Notes: a model not told the origin generated them from the letters alone. A stretch of 64,000 nucleotides of DNA from Citrobacter youngae (GCF_003818115.1 NZ_RPOI01000010.1:124001-188000), one strand, 5' to 3'; numbered from the stretch's first letter, positions 38,824 to 48,700 are shown. Program-made: numbers and translations.

Positions 38824-39497
38824 CGAACGTACTGATTGTTGAAGATGAACAGGCCATTCGCCGCTTTCTACGCACCGCGCTGGAGGCCGATGGGCTACGT
38901 GTATTTGAAGCGGAAACGCTGCAACGTGGTCTGCTGGAAGCCGCCACGCGAAAACCCGATCTCATCATTCTCGATCTCGGCCTGCCGGATGGCGACGGCA
39001 TTGATTTTATTCGCGACCTGCGTCAATGGAGCGCGATCCCGGTGATTGTGCTTTCAGCCCGCAGTGAGGAAAGCGATAAAATCGCCGCGCTGGATGTCGG
39101 AGCCGATGACTATCTCAGCAAACCTTTTGGTATTGGCGAGCTACAGGCGCGATTGCGTGTGGCATTGCGTCGCCACGCCAGCGGGACGTCTCCCGAACCG
39201 ATCGTACATTTTTCTAATGTTAAAGTGGATATCGCCGCCCGCCTCGTACACCGGGGTGACGAAGAAATTCATTTGACGCCGATTGAGTTTCGCCTGTTAG
39301 CGGTATTGCTGAATAACGCCGGGAAGGTGCTGACGCAACGTCAGTTATTGAATCAGGTTTGGGGACCAAACGCCGTCGAACACAGTCACTATCTGCGTAT
39401 TTATATGGGACACCTGCGCCAGAAGCTGGAACTGGACCCGGCCCGCCCGCGTCATTTTCTCACCGAAACCGGAATTGGCTATCGGTTTATGCCGTGA
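38820..39497 (+). CDS. kdpE: Response regulator of kdpFABC
   Basis: A 225-residue OmpR-family regulator. The receiver domain has phosphorylated D52 in LIILDLGLPDGDG with Lys108-type SKPFGIGEL downstream. The C-terminal winged helix has LTPIEFRLLAVLLNNAGKVLT and the recognition helix near SHYLRIYMGHLRQKLE. It starts with GTG overlapping the kdpD stop, as in E. coli. It activates kdpF through the operator at 31614. Confidence 0.98.
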   Translation: MTNVLIVEDEQAIRRFLRTALEADGLRVFEAETLQRGLLEAATRKPDLIILDLGLPDGDGIDFIRDLRQWSAIPVIVLSARSEESDKIAALDVGADDYLSKPFGIGELQARLRVALRRHASGTSPEPIVHFSNVKVDIAARLVHRGDEEIHLTPIEFRLLAVLLNNAGKVLTQRQLLNQVWGPNAVEHSHYLRIYMGHLRQKLELDPARPRHFLTETGIGYRFMP

Positions 39498-39508
39498 ATA
39501 TGCACTGA

Positions 39509-39550
39509 ATAAAAAAGCCGGATCAGCTGATACGCTATCCGGCTTTTTCA
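39509..39550. terminator. Terminator between kdpE and pgm
   Basis: AAAAAAGCCGGAT and ATCCGGCTTTTT form a strong stem with A and T runs on either side. It lies between the convergent kdpE and pgm genes and can serve both. Confidence 0.9.
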
Positions 39551-39557
39551 TCATTCA

Positions 39558-39591
39558 TACCGGATGACGACGCTAGCGTCTTATCCGGCAG
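39558..39591. repeat. REP element before the pgm stop
   Basis: A palindromic REP unit, CCGGATGACGACGC...GCGTCTTATCCGGC, lies immediately downstream of pgm in the convergent gap. Confidence 0.8.
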
Positions 39592-39596
39592 GTGAT

Positions 39597-41237
39597 TTAT
39601 GCGTTTTTCAACACTTCGCTGACAATCTCGACCGCTTCTTTCTCGATCTGCTTGCGGTGTTCCTCACCGAGGAAGCTTTCGCAGTAGATCTTGTAAGCAT
39701 CTTCGGTACCAGAAGGACGCGCAGCAAACCAGCCGTTATCGGTCATCACCTTCAGGCCGCCAATCGATGCGCCGTTGCCCGGTGCCGCCGTCAGACGCGC
39801 GGTGATCGGGTCACCCGCCAGCGTACTGGCGCTCACCATTTCCGGAGACAGCTTAGACAACGCCGCTTTCTGCGCGGAGGTGGCCCCAGCCTGAATTCGG
39901 TTATAGCTCGGTGCGCCAAAGCGCGCCGCCAGTTCGTTGTAATGCTCTTGCGGGTTCTTGCCTGTCACTGCCGTAATTTCCGCTGCCAGCAGGCACATGA
40001 TGATGCCATCTTTGTCGGTTGACCACGGTGTACCGTCGAAACGCAGGAAAGATGCCCCCGCGCTCTCTTCCCCACCAAAGCCAAAACTGCCGTCAAACAG
40101 ACCGTCAACAAACCATTTAAAGCCAACCGGCACTTCAACCAGTTTACGCCCTAACTCATTCACTACACGGTCAATCATCGCCGATGACACCAGCGTCTTA
40201 CCGACGGCAACATCTTTGCCCCACTGCGGACGATGCTGGAACAGGTAGTTGATCGCTACCGCCAGATAGTGGTTCGGATTCATCAGTCCAGCCGGTGTTA
40301 CGATACCGTGGCGGTCATAGTCCGGGTCATTGGCAAATGCCAAATCGAATTTGTCACGCAGCGCCAGCAGACCGGCCATCGCGCACTCGGAGGAACAGTC
40401 CATACGAATGGCGCCGTCTTTATCGAGATGCATAAAGCGGAAAGTCTGGTCGACCTGATCGTTAACGAGGGTCAGATTCAGGTTGTAGTGCTGAGCGATA
40501 CGTTTCCAGTATTCGATACCGGAACCACCCAGTGGATCAACGCCCAGCGTCAGACCCGCTTTCTGGATTGCCGCCATATCGACGATATCTGCCAGCCCTT
40601 CCACGAAGGGTTGAACCAGGTCTTGTTCTTTAACATGACCGGACGCCAGCGCGGCATCCAGCGGAATACGCTTCACGCCTTTCAGACCATCAGCCAACAG
40701 TGCATTAGCCCTGTCTTCTACGACTTTGGTGACATTGGTATCTGCCGGGCCACCGTTTGGCGGGTTGTATTTAATTCCGCCGTCTTCTGGTGGGTTATGG
40801 GACGGCGTGATCACAATGCCGTCAGCCAGCGGACCGCCTTTTTTATTGTGGACCAGGATAGCATTCGACACGGCAGGGGTGGGCGTAAAGCCGTTGTCTT
40901 CCTGCACAATGACATCAACACCGTTCGCTGCCAGCACTTCCAGCACAGAGATGAAAGCCGGTTCAGACAACGCGTGGGTATCCTTGCCCACATAGCACGG
41001 GCCTGTAATCCCGTTTTTCGCACGTTCTTCGGCAATCGCCTGAGCGATAGCCAGAATATGCGGCTCATTAAAACTATGACGACCCGCACTACCGCGATGT
41101 CCGGACGTACCGAACTTAACGGCGTGCTCAGCGTTCCCTGCTGTTGGTTTCAGTACATAGTACTGTGCCGTCAGTTGGGCGACGTTAATCAAATCACTCT
41201 GTTGCGCAGGTTGACCTGCACGGTTGTGGATTGCCAT
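39597..41237 (-). CDS. pgm: Phosphoglucomutase (alpha-D-glucose)
   Basis: A 546-residue alpha-phosphohexomutase that interconverts glucose-1- and glucose-6-phosphate. The phosphoserine loop is [13 protein letters not shown], metal-binding DPDYDRHG lies near residue 310, and [12 protein letters not shown] and [12 protein letters not shown] form the sugar and phosphate sites. TSGHRGSAG lies near residue 45. It follows seqA by 24 bp and is in the same operon. Confidence 0.98.
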   Translation of the reverse strand: MAIHNRAGQPAQQSDLINVAQLTAQYYVLKPTAGNAEHAVKFGTSGHRGSAGRHSFNEPHILAIAQAIAEERAKNGITGPCYVGKDTHALSEPAFISVLEVLAANGVDVIVQEDNGFTPTPAVSNAILVHNKKGGPLADGIVITPSHNPPEDGGIKYNPPNGGPADTNVTKVVEDRANALLADGLKGVKRIPLDAALASGHVKEQDLVQPFVEGLADIVDMAAIQKAGLTLGVDPLGGSGIEYWKRIAQHYNLNLTLVNDQVDQTFRFMHLDKDGAIRMDCSSECAMAGLLALRDKFDLAFANDPDYDRHGIVTPAGLMNPNHYLAVAINYLFQHRPQWGKDVAVGKTLVSSAMIDRVVNELGRKLVEVPVGFKWFVDGLFDGSFGFGGEESAGASFLRFDGTPWSTDKDGIIMCLLAAEITAVTGKNPQEHYNELAARFGAPSYNRIQAGATSAQKAALSKLSPEMVSASTLAGDPITARLTAAPGNGASIGGLKVMTDNGWFAARPSGTEDAYKIYCESFLGEEHRKQIEKEAVEIVSEVLKNA

Positions 41238-41261
41238 TGCCTGGTCCTTCTAATGCAAGGA

Positions 41262-41804
41262 TTAAATTGTTCCGCAAACCTTTTCAATCAACTCCGCGGG
41301 GAATTGCATTGACTGCATGATGTGTTCAACCATGCTGCATTTACGGCCGGTATTGGTATTGGTGATCACCCAATATGGCGTGCCTGGCACGTGTTTCGGT
41401 TTGGTTTGATTACCATTTTTCAGCAACGTCTGTTCATCCGCTGCAAAATAAACGCGCGTACGTCCGTGCAACGATTCCGTTGCTTCGGCGAACGCGTTGT
41501 TATCCAGTGAGTAAAGTGTAGACAGCACCAGCATAAAGCGATTCACTGCTTTTTTCTGTTCCGCATATTCATCGGAAAGCAGCAGTTCACGCATGGCGCG
41601 CACTTTGTCTTTCGTAGGGTTGACCGGCTTGGCTTCCACGACAGGTTGTACCGCGCGGACTTCTTTTACTACCGGAGTAACAGGCTGTGATGCGGCGGAA
41701 AACTTCAACATACGCCGTAAAATGTCGGATGCGCTCTCGCCAATATGCTTGGTGTGGCTGGCAATATAGCTATAGAGTTCATCATCAACTTCAATCGTTT
41801 TCAT
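41262..41804 (-). CDS. seqA: SeqA, negative modulator of replication initiation
   Basis: A 180-residue protein that binds hemimethylated GATC sites and sequesters oriC. The N-terminal oligomerisation domain begins MKTIEVDDELYSYIASHTKHIGESASDILRRML, followed by a linker of variable sequence, and the DNA-binding domain includes TKPKHVPGTPYWVITNTNTGRK. I use ATG 41804, since the upstream TTG extension is only five codons and unsupported. It is divergent from ybfF. Confidence 0.97.
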   Translation of the reverse strand: MKTIEVDDELYSYIASHTKHIGESASDILRRMLKFSAASQPVTPVVKEVRAVQPVVEAKPVNPTKDKVRAMRELLLSDEYAEQKKAVNRFMLVLSTLYSLDNNAFAEATESLHGRTRVYFAADEQTLLKNGNQTKPKHVPGTPYWVITNTNTGRKCSMVEHIMQSMQFPAELIEKVCGTI

Positions 41805-42000
41805 CTTAATCCAGTGCAATGTTTGGCTGAATACAAGTTGTCAGGACTTTACACGCTGTAGTGTAAAGGCAAATCCTAACAGCGGATAGCGTCAAGCCTG
41901 GTGACCAGCAAAACTCGGAGTAACCGTAGTTGTTGCAGCCATGTGGCAGAATGGTCAACATGATACCCTAACCCGTCAGTGTGAAAAAAAGAACTTTGCC

Positions 42001-42774
42001 ATGAAATTGAATATCCGAGCGCAATCTGCGCAAAACCCGCACAATAATTCTCCCATCGTCCTGGTTCACGGCCTGTTTGGCAGTCTGGATAACCTCGGGA
42101 TCCTGGCACGCGATCTCGTGGCCGATCACGACATCATCCAGGTTGATATGCGAAATCATGGTCTCTCCCCTCGTTCACCTGAGATGAATTATCCGGCCAT
42201 GGCGCAAGATCTGCTGGATACGCTGGACGCCAGGCAGATTGAAAAAGCGATCTTTATTGGCCACTCAATGGGCGGTAAAGCCGTTATGGCGCTGACTGCG
42301 CTGGCTCCTGAACGTGTCGAACGGCTGGTCGCCATCGACATTGCTCCCGTTGACTACCATGTTCGCCGCCACGATGAGATTTTTGCTGCCATTAACGCAG
42401 TCACCGACGCGCAATCCTCTTCGCGCCAGCAGGCGGCGAGCGTTATGCGTCAGCACCTGCAAGAAGAAGGCGTGATCCAGTTTCTGCTGAAATCCTTTGT
42501 TGACGGCGAGTGGCGCTTTAATGTTCCCGTATTGTGGGATCAATATCCGCATATCGTCGGTTGGGAGACCATTCCGGCGTGGGAACACCCGGCGCTGTTT
42601 ATCCCCGGCGGTAATTCACCTTATGTGACCGAAGCGTATCGCGAACAGCTGCTGGCGCAATTCCCGCAGGCCCGCGCACACGTTATTGCCGGCGCAGGCC
42701 ATTGGGTACATGCGGAAAAACCCGATGCGGTGCTGCGCGCCATCCGTCGTTATCTGAGCGAGCAGGTTAACTGA
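42001..42774 (+). CDS. ybfF: YbfF esterase, alpha/beta hydrolase
   Basis: A 257-residue alpha/beta-hydrolase with esterase activity toward short acyl and palmitoyl-CoA type substrates in the E. coli homologue. The oxyanion region VLVHGLFGSLDNLG, nucleophile elbow GHSMGGKAVM (Ser near 89), the acid within the SPYVTEAYRE region, and the late His in GAGHWVHAEKP are in order. ATG 42001 has only a weak ribosome site, but the homologue starts there. The stop codon sits inside a LexA-box candidate. Confidence 0.95.
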   Translation: MKLNIRAQSAQNPHNNSPIVLVHGLFGSLDNLGILARDLVADHDIIQVDMRNHGLSPRSPEMNYPAMAQDLLDTLDARQIEKAIFIGHSMGGKAVMALTALAPERVERLVAIDIAPVDYHVRRHDEIFAAINAVTDAQSSSRQQAASVMRQHLQEEGVIQFLLKSFVDGEWRFNVPVLWDQYPHIVGWETIPAWEHPALFIPGGNSPYVTEAYREQLLAQFPQARAHVIAGAGHWVHAEKPDAVLRAIRRYLSEQVN

Positions 42775-42786
42775 TTAAAAACTCAG
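42771..42786. promoter_or_regulatory. Candidate LexA (SOS) box upstream of ybfE
   Basis: CTGATTAAAAACTCAG has the CTG-N10-CAG outline of a LexA box, and its context AACTGATTAAAAA closely resembles the known E. coli ybfE SOS box. It lies about 120 bp before ybfE and overlaps the ybfF stop. It lacks the ideal T and A next to the half-sites, so it may be weak. Confidence 0.5.
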
Positions 42787-42902
42787 CGTCCGCGCGTGAT
42801 TACGCGCGTGGGCGTTGGCGCGCCTCCCCTGCTGATGTATTATGGCGCGCTATCCATCCGGGCGGACGCCTGGCTGATTGTTTCCCCGAAGTCACCAAGA
42901 TC

Positions 42903-43190
42903 ATGGCCAAAGAACAAACGGACCGTACGACATTAGATCTGTTCGCGCAGGAGCGTCGCCCGGGACGACCCAAAACTAATCCGCTCTCGCGTGATGAACA
43001 GTTACGTATTAACAAACGTAATCAGCTTAAACGCGACAAAGTTCGCGGGCTTAAGCGTGTCGAACTGAAACTGAACGCCGATGCCGTTGACGCTCTGAAC
43101 GAGCTGGCCGAGGCACGCAACATGAGTCGCAGTGAACTCATCGAAGAGATGCTGATGAACCAACTCACCGCATTGCGCGGTCAGGCTTAG
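42903..43190 (+). CDS. ybfE: YbfE, LexA-regulated ribbon-helix-helix-like protein
   Basis: A 95-residue basic protein. The N-terminal half is rich in Arg and Lys (ERRPGRPKTNPLSRDEQLRINKRNQLKRDK). The C-terminal half, RVELKLNADAVDALNELAEARNMSRSELIEEMLMNQL, has the pattern of a ribbon-helix-helix (CopG/CopB type) DNA-binding domain. The E. coli gene is a minor SOS member. Its function is unknown. It lies upstream of fldA in the same direction. Confidence 0.93.
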   Translation: MAKEQTDRTTLDLFAQERRPGRPKTNPLSRDEQLRINKRNQLKRDKVRGLKRVELKLNADAVDALNELAEARNMSRSELIEEMLMNQLTALRGQA

Positions 43191-43345
43191 TCTGAATTTC
43201 TGCTCTAAATCATAAATCGTGTAGCACAGAGTGCAGTCCTGCGTGTTTGCTGTTTCCGCATGCCTGACTGTTCTGCTATGATTGCCCTTATCCGTGGGCA
43301 ATGCGCCACCACCATTTCAATAAGTTTCAAGAGGTTATTTTACTC

Positions 43346-43876
43346 ATGGCAATCACTGGCATCTTTTTCGGCAGCGACACCGGTAATACCGAAAATATCG
43401 CAAAAATGATTCAAAAACAGCTTGGTAAAGACGTTGCCGATGTACATGACATTGCAAAAAGCAGCAAAGAAGACCTGGAAGGGTATGACATTCTGCTGCT
43501 CGGCATCCCAACCTGGTACTACGGTGAAGCGCAGTGCGACTGGGACGACTTCTTCCCTACTCTCGAAGACATTGATTTTAACGGTAAACTGGTGGCATTG
43601 TTCGGCTGTGGCGACCAGGAAGATTACGCAGAATATTTCTGTGATGCGTTAGGCACCATCCGTGACATCATTGAACCGCGCGGCGCCACCATCGTCGGCC
43701 ACTGGCCAACGGCGGGTTACCATTTTGAAGCGTCTAAAGGTCTGGCAGATGACGACCACTTTGTCGGTCTGGCTATCGATGAAGATCGCCAGCCGGAACT
43801 GACCGCTGAACGCGTAGAAAAATGGGTTAAGCAGATCTCTGAAGAGCTGCACCTCGACGAAATCATCAATGCCTGA
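43346..43876 (+). CDS. fldA: Flavodoxin 1
   Basis: A 176-residue long-chain flavodoxin that carries one FMN and donates electrons to IspG/IspH, BioB, MetH and pyruvate formate-lyase activase. The phosphate-binding loop [17 protein letters not shown] is at the N terminus, the tryptophan and tyrosine FMN stacks lie in [13 protein letters not shown] and [18 protein letters not shown], and [17 protein letters not shown] follows. ATG 43346 follows a GAGG site; the longer reading upstream is not the family start. Confidence 0.98.
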   Translation: MAITGIFFGSDTGNTENIAKMIQKQLGKDVADVHDIAKSSKEDLEGYDILLLGIPTWYYGEAQCDWDDFFPTLEDIDFNGKLVALFGCGDQEDYAEYFCDALGTIRDIIEPRGATIVGHWPTAGYHFEASKGLADDDHFVGLAIDEDRQPELTAERVEKWVKQISEELHLDEIINA

Positions 43877-44082
43877 TTTCGTGCGGCGTAGATATTCATC
43901 TGCGCCGCATCAATAGATAGAACCAATCAAAATAATTGCTACAAATTTGTAACTTTTTCGCCTGACCCTGTACAATGGCTGGATGCCAATCGGGTATTGC
44001 ACAGTGTGTTTGTTGGTGATACCACGTTTTGATTAACAATATTTGCCAGAGACTTGCAGTTTTCATTTAGGCATGGCAGTTC

Positions 44083-44101
44083 TATAATGATACGCATTAT
44101 C
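44083..44101. promoter_or_regulatory. Fur box (autoregulatory) in the fur leader
   Basis: TATAATGATACGCATTATC matches the 19-bp Fur consensus GATAATGATAATCATTATC at 16 of 19 positions. It overlaps the uof start and lies 65-83 bp before fur, as in E. coli fur autoregulation. Confidence 0.75.
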
Positions 44102-44173
44102 TCAAGTGCAATTTCTGTCACTTCTGTTAATGAAGTGAACCGTTTAGCTACAGGACAGATTCCGCATGACTGA
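44087..44173 (+). CDS. uof: Uof, leader peptide translationally coupled to fur
   Basis: A 28-codon ORF whose product begins MIRIISSAISVTSVNEVNRL and whose stop TGA lies at 44171-44173, 8 bp inside fur (ATG 44166). Sequence, length and overlap match the E. coli uof leader, through which the RyhB RNA controls Fur synthesis under iron limitation. The small protein itself has no known function. Confidence 0.9.
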   Translation: MIRIISSAISVTSVNEVNRLATGQIPHD

Positions 44174-44612
44174 CAACAATACCGCATTAAAGAAGGCTGG
44201 CCTGAAAGTAACGCTTCCTCGTTTAAAGATTCTGGAAGTTCTTCAGGAACCGGATAACCATCACGTCAGTGCGGAAGACTTATACAAACGCCTGATCGAC
44301 ATGGGTGAAGAAATTGGTCTGGCGACCGTGTATCGCGTGCTGAACCAGTTTGATGATGCCGGTATCGTGACCCGCCATAATTTTGAAGGTGGTAAATCCG
44401 TCTTCGAACTGACTCAACAGCATCATCACGATCACCTGATTTGCCTTGACTGCGGCAAAGTGGTCGAGTTCAGCGATGACTCCATCGAAGCGCGTCAACG
44501 TGAGATTGCGGCTAAACATGGCATTCGTTTAACTAACCATAGCCTCTATCTGTACGGTCACTGCGCTGAAGGCGATTGCCGCGAAGATGAGCACGCGCAC
44601 GACGGCAAGTAA
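44166..44612 (+). CDS. fur: Ferric uptake regulator
   Basis: A 148-residue metal-dependent repressor. An N-terminal winged helix (LKKAGLKVTLPRLKILEVLQ...) is followed by the dimerisation domain with the HHHDHLICLDCGKVVEF zinc and iron region. The C terminal is His/Asp/Glu-rich (CREDEHAHDGK). It represses iron uptake and, through RyhB, affects sdh and sucABCD in this window. It starts inside uof. A strong terminator follows. Confidence 0.99.
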   Translation: MTDNNTALKKAGLKVTLPRLKILEVLQEPDNHHVSAEDLYKRLIDMGEEIGLATVYRVLNQFDDAGIVTRHNFEGGKSVFELTQQHHHDHLICLDCGKVVEFSDDSIEARQREIAAKHGIRLTNHSLYLYGHCAEGDCREDEHAHDGK

Positions 44613-44626
44613 TGTAATGCTCTCTG

Positions 44627-44656
44627 AAAAGCCAACCATCCGGTTGGCTTTTTTTA
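44627..44656 (+). terminator. fur terminator
   Basis: AAAAGCCAACC and GGTTGGCTTTTTTT form a stem-loop with a long T run just after fur. Confidence 0.95.
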
Positions 44657-44740
44657 TGCGCGTTATCAGCGCGTTTCCCCTTCCCTCCACTCTTGTGTTG
44701 CTTTAATGTAAAAATCAATTGTCCCTTCCGGAGAGTCGAA

Positions 44741-45667
44741 ATGGAACTTCGCCAGCTACGTTATTTTGTGCGCATTGTAGAAACCGGCAGCATGGGTAGC
44801 GCGGCGCTCGACCTCAGTATCGGTGTTTCGGCGCTCAGCCAGCAAATGACCCGCCTGGAAAACGAACTCGCCATACGTCTGCTGCAACGTACCTCGCGTG
44901 GCGTGACGCCCACCAGCGCTGGACTGGCATTTTACGCCCAGGCACAGCTGGCGCTCCGTCACGCAGACGATGCGATCCTCGCCGCACGGGAGGCCAGACT
45001 TTCCGGGCACGTCAGCGTCGGCATGGCCCCCAGTACTGCTTCCGTTCTTGGGATGCCTTTCATCAACGCCATGCGGGAAAGCTATAGTGATGTCCGCCTG
45101 CATGTGGTGGAAAGCCTCTCTGGTAACCTGGAACGAATGATTAATACCCGCCAGATTGATCTGGCGGTGGTATTTCAAAAAGAAAAGATCCTGCGCTGGA
45201 GCGCCAGACCGATTCTCGAAGAACGGCTATTTTTAATTGGTACTCATGCCCTACTGGCTGATATTACCGATGACAATATTGCTCCAGCCCAATTGGCATG
45301 TATTCCATTGATAATGCCAAGCCCAGGACATGGTCTGCGCGGCAGACTGGATGCTATCAGCCAGGAGCATGCGCTGAACATTGAGATCGCGACAGAAATT
45401 GACGGCCTGACGCTACTGATGCACGCCGTTCGCAGCGGAATCGGTGCAACACTTCAGCCCGGTGCGGCAATTTCCCATCTCGATAAAGAGACATTAAGAG
45501 TGATTGGCATCCATAATCCCATACTTAGCCGCCCCAACTTTTTGGTCAGCCTTTCTGACGATGAACTCACCCCAGCAGGTCTCGCTGCCCGTGTGGTACT
45601 AGCCAAAGTGATGCATCAACTGGTGGAATCTGGACACTGGCCAGGTGCGATCCTTTACAATAATTAA
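44741..45667 (+). CDS. tcuR: TcuR, LysR-family activator of tricarballylate utilisation
   Basis: A 308-residue LysR regulator. HTH MELRQLRYFVRIVETGSMGSAALDL with ALSQQMTRLENELAIRLLQRT spans residues 1-60, and an effector-binding domain follows. Order fur-tcuR-tcuA-tcuB is as in Salmonella. It lies in the same direction as tcuA, separated by 97 bp. ATG 44741 has GGAGAG upstream; the longer in-frame reading overlaps the terminator region. Confidence 0.85.
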   Translation: MELRQLRYFVRIVETGSMGSAALDLSIGVSALSQQMTRLENELAIRLLQRTSRGVTPTSAGLAFYAQAQLALRHADDAILAAREARLSGHVSVGMAPSTASVLGMPFINAMRESYSDVRLHVVESLSGNLERMINTRQIDLAVVFQKEKILRWSARPILEERLFLIGTHALLADITDDNIAPAQLACIPLIMPSPGHGLRGRLDAISQEHALNIEIATEIDGLTLLMHAVRSGIGATLQPGAAISHLDKETLRVIGIHNPILSRPNFLVSLSDDELTPAGLAARVVLAKVMHQLVESGHWPGAILYNN

Positions 45668-45764
45668 AGGGCTGTTTAGCATCACGTCATAGCGTCCACA
45701 CAACTTACTCGTATACATTTTAATTACAAACTTAACAATTGGTTAAGTGGTAATGGAGTATGCG

Positions 45765-47168
45765 ATGGTTGATGTTCTGGTGATTGGCGGCGGCAATGCT
45801 GCACTATGTGCCGCCTTAACCGCCCGGGAGCAAGGCGCTTCGGTACTGTTGCTTGAGGCAGCCCCGCGTGAATGGCGCGGAGGAAACTCCCAACACACGC
45901 GTAATTTACGCTGTATGCATGATGCGCCACAGGATGTACTGGTGGAGAGCTATCCAGAAGAGGAGTATTGGCAAGATCTGCAGCGCGTAACGGAAGGAAA
46001 TACCAACGAAGCCCTGGCACGTCTGGTGATCCGTACCTCATCACAGTGTCGCGACTGGATGCGCCAGCACGGCGTCAATTTTCAACCTCCACTCTCTGGC
46101 GCTCTACACGTGGCGCGAACCAATGCCTTTTTTATGGGCGGCGGGAAAGCCCTGGTGAATGCCTATTATCGCAGCGCAGAAAAACTGGGGGTGCAAATCC
46201 GCTATAACACACCGGTGCAGGCGCTTGAACTGCACAACGGCGAGTTCGTAGCGGCGCTGGCTGGTGCAGAGCGCATTCCGGCAAAAACCTGCGTGCTTGC
46301 CGCTGGCGGGTTTGAATCTAACCGCGAATGGCTGCGAGAAGCCTGGGGTGAGAACGCCCGCGGTGAATGGCCTGCGGATAACTTCCTCATTCGCGGCACG
46401 CGCTTTAATCAGGGCGTACTGCTCAAATTTATGATCGATGCCGGCGCGGACATCATCGGCGACCCCTCCCAGTCACACTGCGTGGCGATTGATGCCCGGG
46501 CCCCCTTATATGACGGCGGGATTTGCACCCGCGTGGACTGTGTTTCGCTTGGCATCGTAGTGAACCGCGATGCAGAACGATTTTATGATGAAGGCGAGGA
46601 TTTCTGGCCCAAACGTTATGCCATCTGGGGACGTCTGGTCGCCCACCAGCCCGGGCAAATTGGTTACTCCATTATCGACAGTAAAGCCATCGGTCACTTC
46701 ATGCCCCCGGTTTTTCCTGGCGCACAGGCCACTACGTTAGCAGAGCTGGCACGTCAGTTGGGACTGGATACTGAGCGCTTTACCCATACTGTCATGCAGT
46801 ACAACAGGGCCTGCCTGCCAGGCCACTTTGACCACACCACTCTTGATAACTGTGCAACACAAAATCTGACACCGGCAAAAACACATTGGGCGCGACCACT
46901 GGATACGCCACCTTACTATGGCTATGCCTTACGTCCGGGGATCACCTTCACCTACCTGGGGTTAAAGGTGAATGAACACGCCGCAGTGCATTTTGCCGGG
47001 CGTCCAAGTCGCAATCTGTTCGTCGCCGGGGAGATGATGGCGGGCAACGTGCTGGGAAAAGGCTACACCGCAGGTGTAGGCATGTCGATTGGGACCACCT
47101 TTGGCCGTATTGCCGGAAAAGAAGCCGCTCTGGCCGCACGTAAGGAGACTCGTCATGAAACCGCTTGA
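45765..47168 (+). CDS. tcuA: TcuA, FAD-dependent tricarballylate dehydrogenase
   Basis: A 467-residue flavoprotein that oxidises tricarballylate to cis-aconitate, feeding the TCA cycle. The N-terminal dinucleotide site [22 protein letters not shown] and the late FAD segment [22 protein letters not shown] are typical of the FrdA/SdhA/Tcu superfamily. It is the same length as the Salmonella protein. ATG 45765 is chosen over one six codons upstream. Its end overlaps tcuB by 14 bp. Confidence 0.9.
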   Translation: MVDVLVIGGGNAALCAALTAREQGASVLLLEAAPREWRGGNSQHTRNLRCMHDAPQDVLVESYPEEEYWQDLQRVTEGNTNEALARLVIRTSSQCRDWMRQHGVNFQPPLSGALHVARTNAFFMGGGKALVNAYYRSAEKLGVQIRYNTPVQALELHNGEFVAALAGAERIPAKTCVLAAGGFESNREWLREAWGENARGEWPADNFLIRGTRFNQGVLLKFMIDAGADIIGDPSQSHCVAIDARAPLYDGGICTRVDCVSLGIVVNRDAERFYDEGEDFWPKRYAIWGRLVAHQPGQIGYSIIDSKAIGHFMPPVFPGAQATTLAELARQLGLDTERFTHTVMQYNRACLPGHFDHTTLDNCATQNLTPAKTHWARPLDTPPYYGYALRPGITFTYLGLKVNEHAAVHFAGRPSRNLFVAGEMMAGNVLGKGYTAGVGMSIGTTFGRIAGKEAALAARKETRHETA

Positions 47169-48267
47169 GAAATTAATTATCGAAGCGAAAATGCTTACCG
47201 AGCCGGAAGCTGAAGTTGAACGAGTTATGCAAGTCTGCAATGCCTGCCGCTATTGCGAGGGGTTTTGCGCCGTGTTCCCGGCGATGACTCAGCGTCTGGA
47301 ATTCGGTAAAGCGGATATCAACTATCTGGCCAACTTGTGCCATAACTGCGGCGCCTGCCTGCACGCGTGTCAATACGCACCGCCCCATGAATTTGCTATC
47401 AATGTACCGAAAGCAATGGCAGAAGTAAGGCTGGAAACCTATCAGCACTACACGCAACCCGCCGCCTTTGGCGCGCTTTATCGTCGTGCAGGCGTCACCG
47501 TGACGCTGTCGCTGGTTTTCGGTCTGATCCTGTTTTTACTCCTCGCTATAGGTTTAACAGGCACGTTACTCCATCCCCCGCTGGCCGGAGATTTCTACCA
47601 AATTTTCCCGCATAACCTGCTGGCATGGATGTTTGGTTCAGTCTTTATTCTGGCGATGGGTCTGCTGATGGCGGGCGTTATCCGCTTCTGGCGGGAGATT
47701 TCTCCGGGGATGCCGCGTTCCTCTGACATTGCTGAAGCCTCTCATAATGCGCTGACGCTGAAATATCTCGATGGCGGGCACGGCAAAGGGTGTAACGAAG
47801 CAGATGATGCCTTCACCCTGATGCGCCGCCGTTTCCATCACTTCACCTTCTACGGTTTTCTGCTCTGCTTTGCCGCCACCGTGGTGGCAACGGGCTATCA
47901 CTACTTTGCCGACATAGAAGCGCCCTATCCGTTCCTCAGCGTTCCGGTCATGCTGGGCACATTAGGCGGCATTGGCCTGGTTGTCGGCTCAGCGGGTTTG
48001 TTATGGCTGAACCTTAAGCGCTCACCGCTACATGGCGACGCACGGCAAAAACCGATGGATCGCGGTTTTATCCTGTTGCTGCTACTGACGAGTCTGACGG
48101 GCTTAGCGTTGTTGGCAGGCAGAGATACCTCAGGGATGGCTATTTTGCTTGCTATTCATCTTGGTGTCGTGATGGCGCTATTTCTGACCATCCCATACGG
48201 AAAATTTGCCCACGGATTTTACCGTTGTGCGGCATTACTCAAGTGGGCAATTGAGAAACGACGCTAA
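47155..48267 (+). CDS. tcuB: TcuB, Fe-S/cytochrome membrane protein that reoxidises TcuA
   Basis: A 370-residue electron-transfer protein. Two iron-sulfur motifs, [11 protein letters not shown] (about residue 25) and [16 protein letters not shown] (about 62), are followed by roughly six membrane helices with candidate heme histidines. It passes electrons from FADH2 of TcuA to the quinone pool. ATG 47155 is used rather than the out-of-place extension. The next gene is chiQ on the other strand: the tcuC transporter gene of Salmonella is not seen at this position. Confidence 0.9.
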   Translation: MKPLEKLIIEAKMLTEPEAEVERVMQVCNACRYCEGFCAVFPAMTQRLEFGKADINYLANLCHNCGACLHACQYAPPHEFAINVPKAMAEVRLETYQHYTQPAAFGALYRRAGVTVTLSLVFGLILFLLLAIGLTGTLLHPPLAGDFYQIFPHNLLAWMFGSVFILAMGLLMAGVIRFWREISPGMPRSSDIAEASHNALTLKYLDGGHGKGCNEADDAFTLMRRRFHHFTFYGFLLCFAATVVATGYHYFADIEAPYPFLSVPVMLGTLGGIGLVVGSAGLLWLNLKRSPLHGDARQKPMDRGFILLLLLTSLTGLALLAGRDTSGMAILLAIHLGVVMALFLTIPYGKFAHGFYRCAALLKWAIEKRR

Positions 48268-48273
48268 AATGCA

Positions 48274-48301
48274 AACGGGCGAAGAAATCTCTCCGCCCGT
48301 T
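48274..48301. terminator. Hairpin between tcuB and chiQ
   Basis: AACGGGCG and CGCCCGTT pair across a 12-nt loop. Only a short T-rich tail follows, so this is a weak terminator candidate for tcuB. The convergent gap is 51 bp and holds no gene remnant. Confidence 0.5.
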
Positions 48302-48318
48302 CTTGTTCATACCACGTT

Positions 48319-48651
48319 TTATTTCGCCGTATTATTACTGCGAATTTCCTGCCAGACCTTATCACAATCGGCCTTAACGGATTGATCGTTACCCGTACGC
48401 GTTGCCTGGATACACTGCTGGTAATCCAGTACGCGCACGCTTTCTTCATTCGCAAACTGCTGGTGCTGTTTTTCTTTCTTCAGCACATTCAACACGCTTT
48501 GGCAGGCTTCGATTTTCTCCGGCGAACCCTGCGCGGTATTGATACACGCGCTATAGGCTTCCTTAAGACGGCTATCTTCTTTCGGCGCGGGTGATTGCGC
48601 GCAGGCAACCAGCCCTGATGCCATGACGGCGATGAGTATCAGCTTTTTCAT
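48319..48651 (-). CDS. chiQ: ChiQ (YbfN) lipoprotein
   Basis: A 110-residue lipoprotein. A signal peptide MKKLILIAVMASGLVACAQ ends in the lipobox LVAC with the acylated Cys at 17, followed by a charged helical mature domain with paired cysteines (SACINTA, EACQSVL, QQCIQA, ADCDKV). It is the second gene of chiPQ, co-transcribed with the chitoporin. Its role in chitooligosaccharide uptake is unclear. Confidence 0.95.
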   Translation of the reverse strand: MKKLILIAVMASGLVACAQSPAPKEDSRLKEAYSACINTAQGSPEKIEACQSVLNVLKKEKQHQQFANEESVRVLDYQQCIQATRTGNDQSVKADCDKVWQEIRSNNTAK

Positions 48652-48700
48652 AACACATTCCTCAACAAAACGGCAGGCTTGCGGCCTGCCTCTGTCGGCA

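Noticed and set aside
48268-48318. tcuC pseudogene remnant
   Set aside because: The 51-bp gap contains only a hairpin. No stretch resembling a transporter can be read in any frame.
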